A DNA stretch of 64,000 bases from Hymenopellis radicata. Taxonomy: Eukaryota; Basidiomycota; Agaricomycetes; Agaricales; Physalacriaceae. Every line of letters begins with the position of its first letter. Position 1 is the first letter of the stretch. The stretch lies in contig JADNRX010000139.1 of NCBI GenBank assembly GCA_015501595.1, forward strand, positions 62,001 through 126,000. Reading direction: 5' to 3'. The position numbers and the translations under genes were made by a program. This document shows, piece after piece, positions 55,249 through 64,000 of the stretch. The notes beneath the pieces were generated by a model. The model was not told the DNA's origin. It made no database searches and worked only from the letters and a program-made list of their open reading frames with translations.

Positions 55249-57024
55249 TTGCTTTCGCTCTTTTCTCTACAACACTCACCTCTGTTCATGGGACGCCTCG
55301 TACCTGTGTATGGTTGGAATTCCAGCGCAGAGCCCGCAGAATCTCCTGCTGACATGGAGTCAAGTCCACCGTTACCCGCTTCCGCGGCTAGCCAGCCCAA
55401 CAATATTGCCCGAAACGTCCCCTGCAAACCGCGCGTCATTCGGCACACCACGGAAACACGCGATTTAACCTTGACGCTAGCTCAGCGTCCGAACGAGAGC
55501 TGCAAGGATTTCTTCAAGCGCCGGGCGTTGACGTACAAAGATTTGGAGCTTTCTGAGAGTGAGGTAAACAAGGCTCAACGGTTGGTAAGGGAGAAGACAG
55601 CTTGTTGGTTTCGATACCCTGGTCTGTCTGTGCCGACGTATGAGTGGATTCCGGGCTCCCGCTACGGATACGGTACGCGAGTTTTGATTCCTCCTGAGAA
55701 GGTGCGGGAGGTATGGGGAAGGTATGGGGACACGCATCGCCGTTATGATGCGTGGACGAATGAGTGGGATTTAAATATTGAGTTTGATCTGGAACTGAAG
55801 TATCCTGACGATGAAGGTTTGTCTGTTTCGCGAGGTATAAACTGTCGAACTGACGAGGCCATTTTAGCCCCAACTGTGGCTCCTCGACTCGCGCCAGTAC
55901 TCGAAATTCAAACCTTACCGGTCGAGACTATTCTTCATCTTCGTTATGGCTATCGTGTCCCTGTGCCTACGAGTTCCCATTCCCCCCTTCCTCCGTACTT
56001 ACCCAGTGTCGTCTTCGAAACCTACCTGTCTTATATCGGCGCTCCCAGAACCAGCCCGTCCAGTGCACAAATCTATAATATCATCCGCACGCTCGAAACC
56101 GAATGCATTACAAAACCGCAGCCCAACATCCAAAATGACTTGCATTATAATATCTACTACCCTTCAAACTTCCTCCCCAACGTTCGAAATTCTTCTTTTC
56201 GATTCAAAAAGCTCTTACGGGAGTCGGGTCCACCGTGGCACCGGATCCGCTGCGCCAACTCCTCTCGTCCGTCCAACGTGGAAGTGCTCGTGAGCTCGTC
56301 AATAGACCTGCTCACCATCCTGCGCCATCACAGCGCGCGCACGATATCGGACATGGTTGCCTTCTTCGTACGCAACGGCTTATCCTGGAGCACAGCCTTC
56401 GCCGAACTGCAGTCCTTTCCCATAGTAACATATTCTCCAAACAGCTGGCGGCTCCGCACAGACGAGTACGCGGTCTATGTCCAGAAACGCGCGGAGCTCC
56501 TCAGGAATCCGGCCGTCGCGCGCGCTGCGCTGATGCACGGCGGGCTAGTGTGGCGGCTCGCGAAAGAGCACGTCAACGTCCGGTGTCTGCCGCCCGCCCC
56601 GCCGCGCGCTGTGGCGTCTTTTAGCTGCGCGCCAGGCATGTACGTCCACTACGACGCGTTGACGGAGGACGAGATCGCTGTGATCTGCGGGGTGTATGAT
56701 CACTCCGCGTCGTGGTTCCCCACGCCCGCTGTGTGGCGGGAGTGTGGGTGGGCGCTGGGGTTTTGGACTGCGGACGCGGAGAAGTGGTTTCAAGGGCATG
56801 TGCAGCGGTGTGCGGTGGGTGTCGAGACGTGTCGGTCTCAGGAGTTTTGGAGCGAGGTGTTGAGGCGGCGCTCCGAGGCGAAGGGGGTGGAGATTTTGAG
56901 GATGATGGAGAGGCTGGCTGGGGAGTTTGTTGATGGTTATCTTGAGGCGGAGGGATTGGAGACTGTGCTTTTACCGAGAAGGAGGCTTGCAAATTTCTCT
57001 TGTGCTTTTCCTGCTTTTAGGTAG
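55249..57024 (+). CDS. Conserved-looking basidiomycete protein of unknown function
   Basis: Intronless frame of 591 residues (578 if translation starts at the ATG at 55288, MGRLVPVYGWNSSAEPAES, which I prefer). No signal peptide or membrane segment. Features: basic KDFFKRRALTYKDLELSESE; a tryptophan-rich middle (GRYGDTHRRYDAWTNEWDLN); VPVPTSSHSPLPPYLPSV linker; a region with LLTILRHHSARTISDMVAFF; and a C-terminal part with ALTEDEIAVICGVYDHSASW and GWALGFWTADAEKWFQGHVQ. I do not recognise the family, though the C-terminal phrase resembles orphan Agaricomycete families. The 3' half is strikingly GC-rich compared with the flanks. Confidence 0.7.
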   Translation: MLSLFSLQHSPLFMGRLVPVYGWNSSAEPAESPADMESSPPLPASAASQPNNIARNVPCKPRVIRHTTETRDLTLTLAQRPNESCKDFFKRRALTYKDLELSESEVNKAQRLVREKTACWFRYPGLSVPTYEWIPGSRYGYGTRVLIPPEKVREVWGRYGDTHRRYDAWTNEWDLNIEFDLELKYPDDEGLSVSRGINCRTDEAILAPTVAPRLAPVLEIQTLPVETILHLRYGYRVPVPTSSHSPLPPYLPSVVFETYLSYIGAPRTSPSSAQIYNIIRTLETECITKPQPNIQNDLHYNIYYPSNFLPNVRNSSFRFKKLLRESGPPWHRIRCANSSRPSNVEVLVSSSIDLLTILRHHSARTISDMVAFFVRNGLSWSTAFAELQSFPIVTYSPNSWRLRTDEYAVYVQKRAELLRNPAVARAALMHGGLVWRLAKEHVNVRCLPPAPPRAVASFSCAPGMYVHYDALTEDEIAVICGVYDHSASWFPTPAVWRECGWALGFWTADAEKWFQGHVQRCAVGVETCRSQEFWSEVLRRRSEAKGVEILRMMERLAGEFVDGYLEAEGLETVLLPRRRLANFSCAFPAFR

Positions 57025-58160
57025 ATAATAATTTAACATAATAGGTATGCCACTTCGTAGCTTTCAGTGAGAATCAGAGTCTGTTCTAACAGTACGGGAT
57101 ATTATGTAGTGTACAATCGGATGCATGACGAGGAGATGGGGAGTAGACAATATTTAATAGCTAGTGTTTCCCATGAAGAGCATCATAATTCAAGTCCTGT
57201 CTAGTTCATCTCTAAGGGGTACCAAGTTGTCGATAACCACGTCAGGGTTGCCTCTCTGGTAGGATGCGGAAAACATGGTAGATGGGGTCATGTTGCAACT
57301 GAGGGAGAGCGGTCCCGGATCCCAGCGACGTTGTGGTAGTCAACAACGTCCATATAGCGTAGTCATTTTGAATGATACTGTATCTTCGTTGCATAAATAT
57401 TAAACATTAAACATTCGTTAATCTTATTAGAGGTCGTAAGGGAACTACTTACTTAACTTATGATATCTGGTGTCGGGATCAACACGACGGTACGACCAAT
57501 AATCTCGAAGGCCCTCACTGGCAGCTTGTCGATAACCTCGTCAACCTTGTCTAGCGGATCCTGTTGTTGTCCTGTTGAAGTGTCGCTCCAGCTGCGTTCT
57601 TAGGGTTAGGTTTACATTTTCAATGTGATTTGCCGGCGGTGCAATTCTTGAACTTGTCTTCCATGTTCATCCCGCGATGGCGCATCGTCGTGAGGCGCGT
57701 TTCTACGGCTACCACGATGGGCTATATCCTAAGAAAGGTACAAACTCGTCTGTTACGCGTCGTCGGCCTTTCAAGAGGACAACTGCGCAAGTTACTTTCG
57801 TGGAGAGGTAGCGGAGGGGGGATACTGGCAGTCATTTGGAGCCAACTTGGGTACGCATCTCATTATGAAACAGAACATGTTATATGACCCTGTTCTTCTT
57901 AGCCTTGGACATGCAAATAGTCAGTGGGTGGTCATATGTTCCTGTCATCCAAGTACGCGTCAGAATGAAGCAAAGTCCGGTCAATGCGTTCCTTTGTACA
58001 GGATCCAAGGCCGGTCTTGGACGCATCCAAGGACAAGAACCTAATACTTTTGATCATGATGATCAAAGCGGTGGTGGCCCTACTGCAAGTATAAGTACAC
58101 GGGTGTTTTGGCCTTTCACTCACATCCCCACAGAGTCGCCCTCCATACCTCCTTCAACAT
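57025..58160. other. Intergenic, nothing supported
   Basis: Only short frames. A 20-bp word (ttgtcgataacc with cgtca following) appears twice, near 57228 and 57526, without obvious meaning. Confidence 0.35.
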
Positions 58161-59702
58161 GCTAACCGAAATCCCAACCGATGCTCGTCTCCTCTTGCGC
58201 TCCGACCCTGCTACTACCCCATTTTCCGCAAAAGCACGCATCATACAAAAGTACATTCACAAACTCGAGAGGCCCACGATGTCCGACGATCACCATTTCT
58301 GCGCCGTTATCAATAACAACGTGGAGTTCGCCCTAGCGTGTATCGCCGCCATCCGCCGGGAGATGTGCACCGATGACTCTAAACTCCCCCGCGCCATCCA
58401 CTCGCGACTTGGGTCTATCGGTATTCCTCTATTAGAATGGTGCTTGTGGGTCCTCAAGGACATGACATTCGCGTTCACCAACTGCGGCGCACACAATATT
58501 GTCCGTATCGAAGTAGCCACCAGGGCTCTCGTCGTTCTCAGTGCACTCATCAGCGCGCCGAGAGGCCTGCAGCTCGTCCTTCGCTCGGAATCACGCCGCC
58601 AAGAGGTCGTAGACATCGTCGTCCATGCTTGGGCATCGTGCGCTGAGCTCGCCTTCTGGCGCCACGCCGTGTTCCCTAGTATGATCCTCCTTGATAAGCT
58701 GAACGCGTCACCAGAGTTAAATGTCCTGGTTCGGGAGAGTCTGGAGCGGTACATGCCTACGGTGCCTCTATGCGTCCTCCGCCACGTTGCTGCTTTCTCG
58801 CATCGGGATCTCGAGGTGCTGCCAGATCCCGATTTGAAGAGACAGCCTGTTGAGGTGCATATCCAGCTTATGACGCACCTCTGTAAGATCGACCCCAGCA
58901 AAATTACGCTCCTCCTCACACACAGAGCCGACAAGTGGGTGTGCCGCGCGCTGGCACGTGTGCTCACGATACCGTTCGAGGACTGGGCGGCGGGAGGTGC
59001 GGAGGAGACATTGGTGAACCCCTTTGGGTCTATTGTGATGTTCCTTGATTGCATGTTCGAGCTCGACTTGACGCTTATTTCGATGAAGCGTGCTCTCCAC
59101 CATCGGCTCGTACGTTCTCTAGTGCGGTGTATTTCAGAGTTATCGAGGCAGAAGCGGCTCGGCCAGGGCCATATGGAAGACCTCAGCTACGCGCCAGACC
59201 TCAGGGCTGTCATACTTCGTGTATGTATTGGAGTCAGGAAGAGCGGCTCTATTCTTCGCCTGGCGTGCCGCGCCATGGATAGCCTGGATTTGGCGCAAGA
59301 AGAAGAAGAGAGGTCTTTGTCTAAAGACAGCGAGTTCGCAGCACTTTGGTCAGCGTGGGATGAACTGAAGAAAAGTGTCGCAGAGGCCAGGAAGGAATGG
59401 GTTGTTGATCCGAACGTGCGCAATGGTTGGCGTTGTATGAATCCTCAGGTAGGTCCACGGCCCATCTCATAATCGTCATCCTCAATTCACTTTAGTGTAC
59501 TGCACCTTATGCACGTCGTCTCAAGAGGTGCACAGCGTGTCAGTTCCTGGTTGTCTGTTCTCGTGCATGTCAGGAGTACGTATGGACCACGCTTGATCAT
59601 CGGTCTCAGTGTTTTAATTTTGCGAGCTGTTATTTGGCGGCGGAGCAAAAAGACGAAGAGCACTCTGAGAGCTGTCGTTGTTCGCGATTTACCTTAATCT
59701 GA
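58161..59702 (+). CDS. Helical-repeat-like protein with C-terminal MYND zinc finger
   Basis: Exon 1 runs from MLTEIPTDARLLLRSDPATT (an upstream in-frame ATG at 58108 is possible) to WRCMNPQ near 59449; a 50-nt intron (GTAGGT...TTTAG) follows. Exon 2 encodes CTAPYARRLKRCTACQFLVV, CSRACQEYVWTTLDHRSQCF and a cysteine-containing tail to 59702. CTAC, CSRAC and H-x3-C spacing fits a MYND finger, a protein-interaction module. The N-terminal 400 residues are helix-rich, armadillo-like in look (VATRALVVLSALISAPRGLQ). This architecture is common among expanded families in mushrooms; role unknown. Confidence 0.7.
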
Positions 59703-60675
59703 ATGATATCTCGTATTGCTATCTAGACCGTACTGCAACAAAACTACTGTACAATCTTTCTCTATTGCTAATTATTACTCCTTGTCATCAATTCCCTGTA
59801 CAATATGACTATTAAACATAACTTGCATGGCGTGACCAAAAGCAGCGGGTTTGAAAATTTCGCGATTGACTTTTCAACGCACTCGTCGGGATGAAATGGG
59901 TTCAAAGTTCAAACCAAATGATACAATACTCATCTCGACTAGAATCACGATGTCATCTTTCCACGAGCTGGCGCCGAGCCCTCGTCTGCTGCCAGAAGGT
60001 GTCCCTTGGGATCGGAGGATGTAATTCACCCGGGCGTCGGGCCACGAACTGAGGGCAACCTTCGAAAACTTGCTCGCACGCTGAGAGCATCAGCGGGATG
60101 AAAACAGCCGTGACGCGCTTTCGACGACGCAGCGTATGAACGACGGTGAGAACGGGAGTTGTCGCTCCAAGCAATGTAGAAAGGGTCTTCTTCTCCGCGG
60201 GAAGCTTCCAATCCGTCGTTGGAACGCCCCATCCATGTCCACTGCATTCTGAATCGTACAGCAGCAGTCTCTGCCGTACGTTGATCGGACCAGACCACCG
60301 TTATGCAGTTCCTAGACTGGAACTGCAAGTGTTGTCGCTTTGTAGGTGAACGAAAACCAGACCTTGATCATTGCTAAAGCTACTGCCAGTCCTCTGGTCG
60401 GTCCGAAGTAGAAGATGCTATATAGAATCGCATGCAGACAAGTTAAGCTCGATGAAACGAGCACGGTATCCGTCATAATATGGCAAACATGACACAAGGA
60501 ACATGTCCCCCGTATGTCCAAGCTGCAGGACCTCCAAAATCCCAATTAAGCACATGGAAATACTGCTGTAATACACAAATTCAGAAAAAAGTCGTTCACT
60601 ATGATGAGATCTCTACCTTGAATGAGCGCAACAAAGTTCCCGAAACACACACAAGTCACCTCGAAACTGCGAAAA
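59703..60675. other. 3' flank of the distant F-box copy, duplicated at 11.1-11.8 kb
   Basis: From about 59960 onward the sequence parallels 11090-11780 (ttcacccgggcgtcgggcca, ggtgtcccttggga-type words, caaccttcgaaaacttgctc). No separate gene is supported. Confidence 0.55.
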
Positions 60676-62409
60676 TCACACTATTGCCTCCGACGCTTTC
60701 AGTGAAAGCCGACGTGACCGTATAGCGAGGTCCATCCCATCGTCGACCAGTGCGTCGAATACAAGCCTTTCGGCTTCACTGAAGATACGTGGGACAAAAG
60801 TCGCAGTTCCTCGATGTACGCTGTGCTGCAGATGCCGTGCCTGCACAGCATAGTGGCATCTCCTAAGCCTTGCCAATCCAACCGTATCGTCCCCTTTCCA
60901 GCGCGCCTCGATTGCGGAAGCAAAACTGCCGACAGGCCCAAAATACTGGAGATTTGCTGTTTCACGATGTAACCGTATTTGAATGTCCAAAGATGAAAGG
61001 CGTGGGAGAAAGGTGATAGTTTTCGTCGGTATGACTTCGAGGGATTTCACAATCGTCACTATTTGTTCCCGGTCGCTAGCATCTGTCTGATCATCATAGT
61101 CCTGTATGTATATACTCAGGCTGAGGAAAGCGAGACTATGTGTCTGCAAAAGGATAGAATGGAGGGTACAGTCCAGTGAAGTGGCAAGTGGCACCCTAGC
61201 AAGCAAGAGGCTGGTGAGAGTCCTCAAACAATTGGAACGAGTGAGTAGTTGTTCAAATTGATAAAGGTAATTGTGTTGAGCCATGCCAGGGACAGGACGA
61301 AGGGAAGCCTCCCGTAGAAGAGGAAGCATGAGACCGACGGGCACCGATGTGACATCGAGCTTGCGCACATTTGAGCAGGTAATCGGCGTGTATGCTGAGT
61401 CGTCGTCATCCTCCGAATCCCAGTAAGGTGTAGAGAGGATCTCAAGCGAGGGATACTGTCCAATGAAACGCATACATGCCCTGCGATCCTCCTCGTCACG
61501 CCCCTCCTCGTCACCATCGCAGTCTATACGAGAAAGGTCTAGCTCCGTGATTTGATCCCACGGAAATTCCACGCCCAGCATACCTCCACCAAGAGTCACT
61601 TTCGTAAGACGAGGACAGTCTTTGAAGACAGACACCGCTGGGTCCTCCAGCTCGAGCGGATTGCAATAAAGGCCCACGGCCTCAAGGCGAGGAAGCCGAT
61701 TATGCAGTGACGCGTAAAGAATATTTAAATTCCCTCCCCAATCTGATAGATGTAACACTCGCCACCGGTACGACTCTGCCAGGATGATGTCGAGCATGTG
61801 TTTTAGGATAGATGGATTAGAGGTCGGAATATCTGGTATGTTGTCGCTCAGAGATACGTCCAATAGTCCTTGGCGGGAACGCTGAATGACTGCCTCCAAG
61901 CGCTGCACATCTCCTTCATGCTGCGCCGCTTGCGGAAAAGAAATATGCATAGTCGACCAAAATGAATGAAGGGACAAAGCAAGGTTTCGCCATCTCTGGC
62001 AAACGTGGCTGAGCTGCCATATGGACCCCGACGCGTCAAAAGCGTTTAAACGGGAGTCGCCAGGAAGTGTGTATAGAAAGATTTCCGACAAGATTTCCAG
62101 GGGGAGCGTGCGATGCAAGGAAACGAGGTTGCTGTACAGCTTCTGGACGTTTTTCAACCTCTCCCGCTCTTCCTCCATCGACGTGATGACCACCCGCAGG
62201 GATACGAGTTTGGATTCGATGGATGATATGTCGTCGGAGACAGTGGGTAAGATGGTGTGTCGGATGTGGGAGATCTCCTCCTCCGTCGCTGGGAAATTGG
62301 TGGTACGGAGCCGCTCGAGGAGCGCAGAGGTCTGGTAATCCTCTTCGTGATGGAGGCTCCGTCTAGTAAAAGCACCACAGCTGGTGCATTGTGACGCAAT
62401 CTGCTGCAT
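60676..62409 (-). CDS. F-box protein, copy 4 (complete, distant)
   Basis: 577 residues, uninterrupted: MQQIASQCTSCGAF, coiled-coil-like segment, F-box about 97-150 (LPLEILSEIFLYTL, LSHVCQRWRNLALSLHSFWS), leucine-rich C-terminal half and the family tail (FLPRLSSLDIQI, ASAIEARWKGDDTVGLAR, FDALVDDGMDLAI). It is 44 kb from the tandem cluster but shares both flanks with it, so it came by segmental duplication. It has a TATA box at 62707-62712 in the conserved upstream block. Confidence 0.85.
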   Translation of the reverse strand: MQQIASQCTSCGAFTRRSLHHEEDYQTSALLERLRTTNFPATEEEISHIRHTILPTVSDDISSIESKLVSLRVVITSMEEERERLKNVQKLYSNLVSLHRTLPLEILSEIFLYTLPGDSRLNAFDASGSIWQLSHVCQRWRNLALSLHSFWSTMHISFPQAAQHEGDVQRLEAVIQRSRQGLLDVSLSDNIPDIPTSNPSILKHMLDIILAESYRWRVLHLSDWGGNLNILYASLHNRLPRLEAVGLYCNPLELEDPAVSVFKDCPRLTKVTLGGGMLGVEFPWDQITELDLSRIDCDGDEEGRDEEDRRACMRFIGQYPSLEILSTPYWDSEDDDDSAYTPITCSNVRKLDVTSVPVGLMLPLLREASLRPVPGMAQHNYLYQFEQLLTRSNCLRTLTSLLLARVPLATSLDCTLHSILLQTHSLAFLSLSIYIQDYDDQTDASDREQIVTIVKSLEVIPTKTITFLPRLSSLDIQIRLHRETANLQYFGPVGSFASAIEARWKGDDTVGLARLRRCHYAVQARHLQHSVHRGTATFVPRIFSEAERLVFDALVDDGMDLAIRSRRLSLKASEAIV

Positions 62410-63247
62410 CCCGGACGCAGCTGACTCGAACAGCAGAAAATTTGACCTCTAAAAGAAATGTTAAGGACGCGTTTCCGAAGGCGTAAATACGCACCTAGAT
62501 GCCCTACGTGATGGCAAAGTCCTCGCACTGATAGACGACTTTGGTGGGCGCGCGTCGGAGAGCCCAATGACGCCGCTGAAGATGGTGGTTTGGAAGAAAC
62601 CCTCTTGTGATCGACGTGGTAACTGCCTCCTATCATACACAACTATGAAACCAATGCTACAGTTCACCGTCGCTGTGTAGTTCTTCTTTGCACAAATTCA
62701 TGTCCGTTTATATACCTTCATCACTCGCCCTGCATGCCAACATCCTTACTTGCGCTGATAACTCACTCCGACGCCTTTGGGGTCATCTTTGTTTCGCTTG
62801 GATTGAACGAACCAACTTCGTTCTGGGCAAGGGACGTGGGCAAACAAACCTCATCAGAAGTGCAATGGTGAACAACTAGATTTGCGATGGGCGGGAGTTC
62901 ACATCAGCTTCATCTTTCGATGCTTATCCCAACATCTAACGTCCCATAGCGAGAGTCGATTGCACGATGATACGCACTGAAAGATACTCAGCTTCCACGC
63001 GCTGAAAGAACAAGTAGACACTTACATATCGTACTCCATATTGGATATCCGCCCAACTCCACCATAGATCGGGCTCAAACACATCACATTACCTCGCCGC
63101 GAGCGCGTGGCCGGGACGCGTGAGCGCGGACCCATGACTGTTGCTAAATAGGCGGCAGAAGTGGTCAGTCCCAACTCATACTCATACTCACATCTACACT
63201 CACTGGAATCTTCAAGTAATCGAAACCGTGTCGCAGAATGAGAGGTG
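62410..63247. other. F-box copy 4 upstream block and gene-free sequence
   Basis: 62410-62720 is shared with the upstream block of copy 3 at 16992-17270; TATA on the minus strand at 62707-62712. The rest shows nothing. Confidence 0.45.
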
Positions 63248-63313
63248 GTCGGCAGTGGAGACTATCACGATCCCGTTGACCTCCATCTCAAAAGGTGACT
63301 CATTCTGAGGAAG
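63248..63313 (-). pseudogene. Scrap of an Hsp70 substrate-binding domain
   Basis: Minus-strand LPQNESPFEMEVNGIVIVST followed by AD fits the Hsp70 phrase with PQIEVTF then NGI and VSA-x-D. Only 22 residues, no neighbouring Hsp70 sequence, so a small relic; chance resemblance is not excluded. Confidence 0.35.
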
Positions 63314-63583
63314 GCAGTCAGTTCGAACCTTCCGCAGATAACGTATTCGTATCCTGCACCCCACTGAAAACATGCACGAACAATCCAAGGGTATGTCTCG
63401 CATTATCATACTGGTAAAGTGGCAATGTAAGAGAAAAAGAACGTGCAAAAAGGACTAAATGAACAAGACCCCGAAAGCAGGAAAGAGATGAGAAAGTATC
63501 CACAACGTGTCAAAAGAGTGTTCAAGCCTCGGTCCAGAATAGTAAATAGAGTACTCGAAGGGTATCAAACGACTTGACCGCAA

Positions 63584-64000
63584 TTAACGATCCGCTGGTG
63601 GGGCAGGGCGCTGGTTGACACCGTCCTTGAGTGCCAACAGCTGTTTTGAACGGAACGCCTCGTAGTGGATCTGCGCGGTCGTCTCGATGAGGTCTTGCAA
63701 GTGTGTCCTAAAACGCGAATAAGTAAAGCAAAGAAAAGACGGAGGACACAGGACTAACCTCGTCAAAAAGTTGCGCAAGTCGACAAACTCGCAGTGATTA
63801 GGATCCTCAACGTTGACAACACCCCATCGGTTCTTGCGGCCACGGACAGATTTGCCGTCGATGATCACATTGTTCTCTGAGCCGACAATGGCGAAGGGAA
63901 TGATGTCCTGCGCGCTGTTAGCACAAGAAATATCGAGAGTAAACAACATACCCTGATAGACTCATTAAGCTGGATTTCCTCCTCGTCATCCTCATCGGTA
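63584..64000 (-). CDS. Septin, C-terminal part (5' side beyond window)
   Basis: Three exons are visible: TDEDDEEEIQLNESIR at the window edge, then DIIPFAIVGSENNVIIDGKS / VRGRKNRWGVVNVEDPNHCE / FVDLRNFLTR, then THLQDLIETTAQIHYEAFRS and a short tail ending RPAPPADR. These are the septin G4 and septin-unique-element motifs (PFAxVGS, VRGRxxxWGxVxVEDPxHC, FxxLRxxLxRTHxxDL, HYExFR). The tail is short, with no long coiled coil. Septins form GTP-binding filaments at the bud neck or hyphal septum. I do not assign the subgroup, though a Cdc11-like member is possible. Confidence 0.85.

Noticed and set aside
55249..57024. Minus-strand frames of 84-123 residues within the unknown 591-residue gene
   Set aside because: GC-rich shadow frames with proline/serine/arginine composition, antisense to an intact long frame.

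Overview
The window reads as nuclear DNA of a mushroom-forming basidiomycete (Agaricomycetes). Genes are dense and broken by many short GT..AG introns of about 50-60 nt. The gene families fit: an SH3/single-TM protein, cullin-1, a U5 snRNP WD40 protein, a MYND protein, a Pra1-type zincophore beside a ZIP zinc transporter, a septin, basidiomycete-type F-box and BTB proteins, and transposons with fungal integrase cores. All calls come from reading translations by eye; no database search was run.

Layout. 1-8.6 kb: the 5' part of a Ty3/gypsy-like retroelement on the minus strand (putative LTR with TATA box, primer-binding site, Gag plus zinc knuckle plus aspartic protease), followed by a very long unidentified open frame that leaves the window. 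It abuts four tRNA-like sequences (8.6-9.2 kb). 9.2-17.3 kb: tandem array of duplicated F-box genes (two C-terminally shortened, one complete, one C-terminal remnant); a further complete copy lies at 60.7-62.4 kb. 17.7-24.1 kb: U5-40K-like WD40 protein, cullin-1 and a PD-(D/E)XK-like protein. 25.0-42.2 kb: a 17.2-kb DNA transposon with 0.7-kb terminal inverted repeats. It encodes a DDE integrase-type transposase, a putative Fe(II)/2-oxoglutarate dioxygenase-like protein, a BTB protein, two unidentified genes and several kilobases of decayed sequence. 42.2-55.1 kb: nitroreductase remnant, SH3 protein, frameshifted ER Hsp70 (BiP) pseudogene, isoprenylcysteine methyltransferase, GPI-type 5'-nucleotidase, then the divergent zincophore/zinc-transporter pair. 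55.2-64 kb: an unidentified gene, a MYND gene, the distant F-box copy, a scrap of Hsp70 and the 3' end of a septin.

Functional links. The F-box copies could be substrate receptors for the SCF ligase whose scaffold is the cullin encoded nearby. The Pra1-like secreted protein and the ZIP transporter share a 741-bp divergent promoter, matching the known fungal zinc-scavenging pair; the transporter also has three extracellular CxxHxxHxxC motifs. The 17-kb element combines a transposase with candidate chromatin- or DNA-acting cargo and is the most unusual structure in the window.
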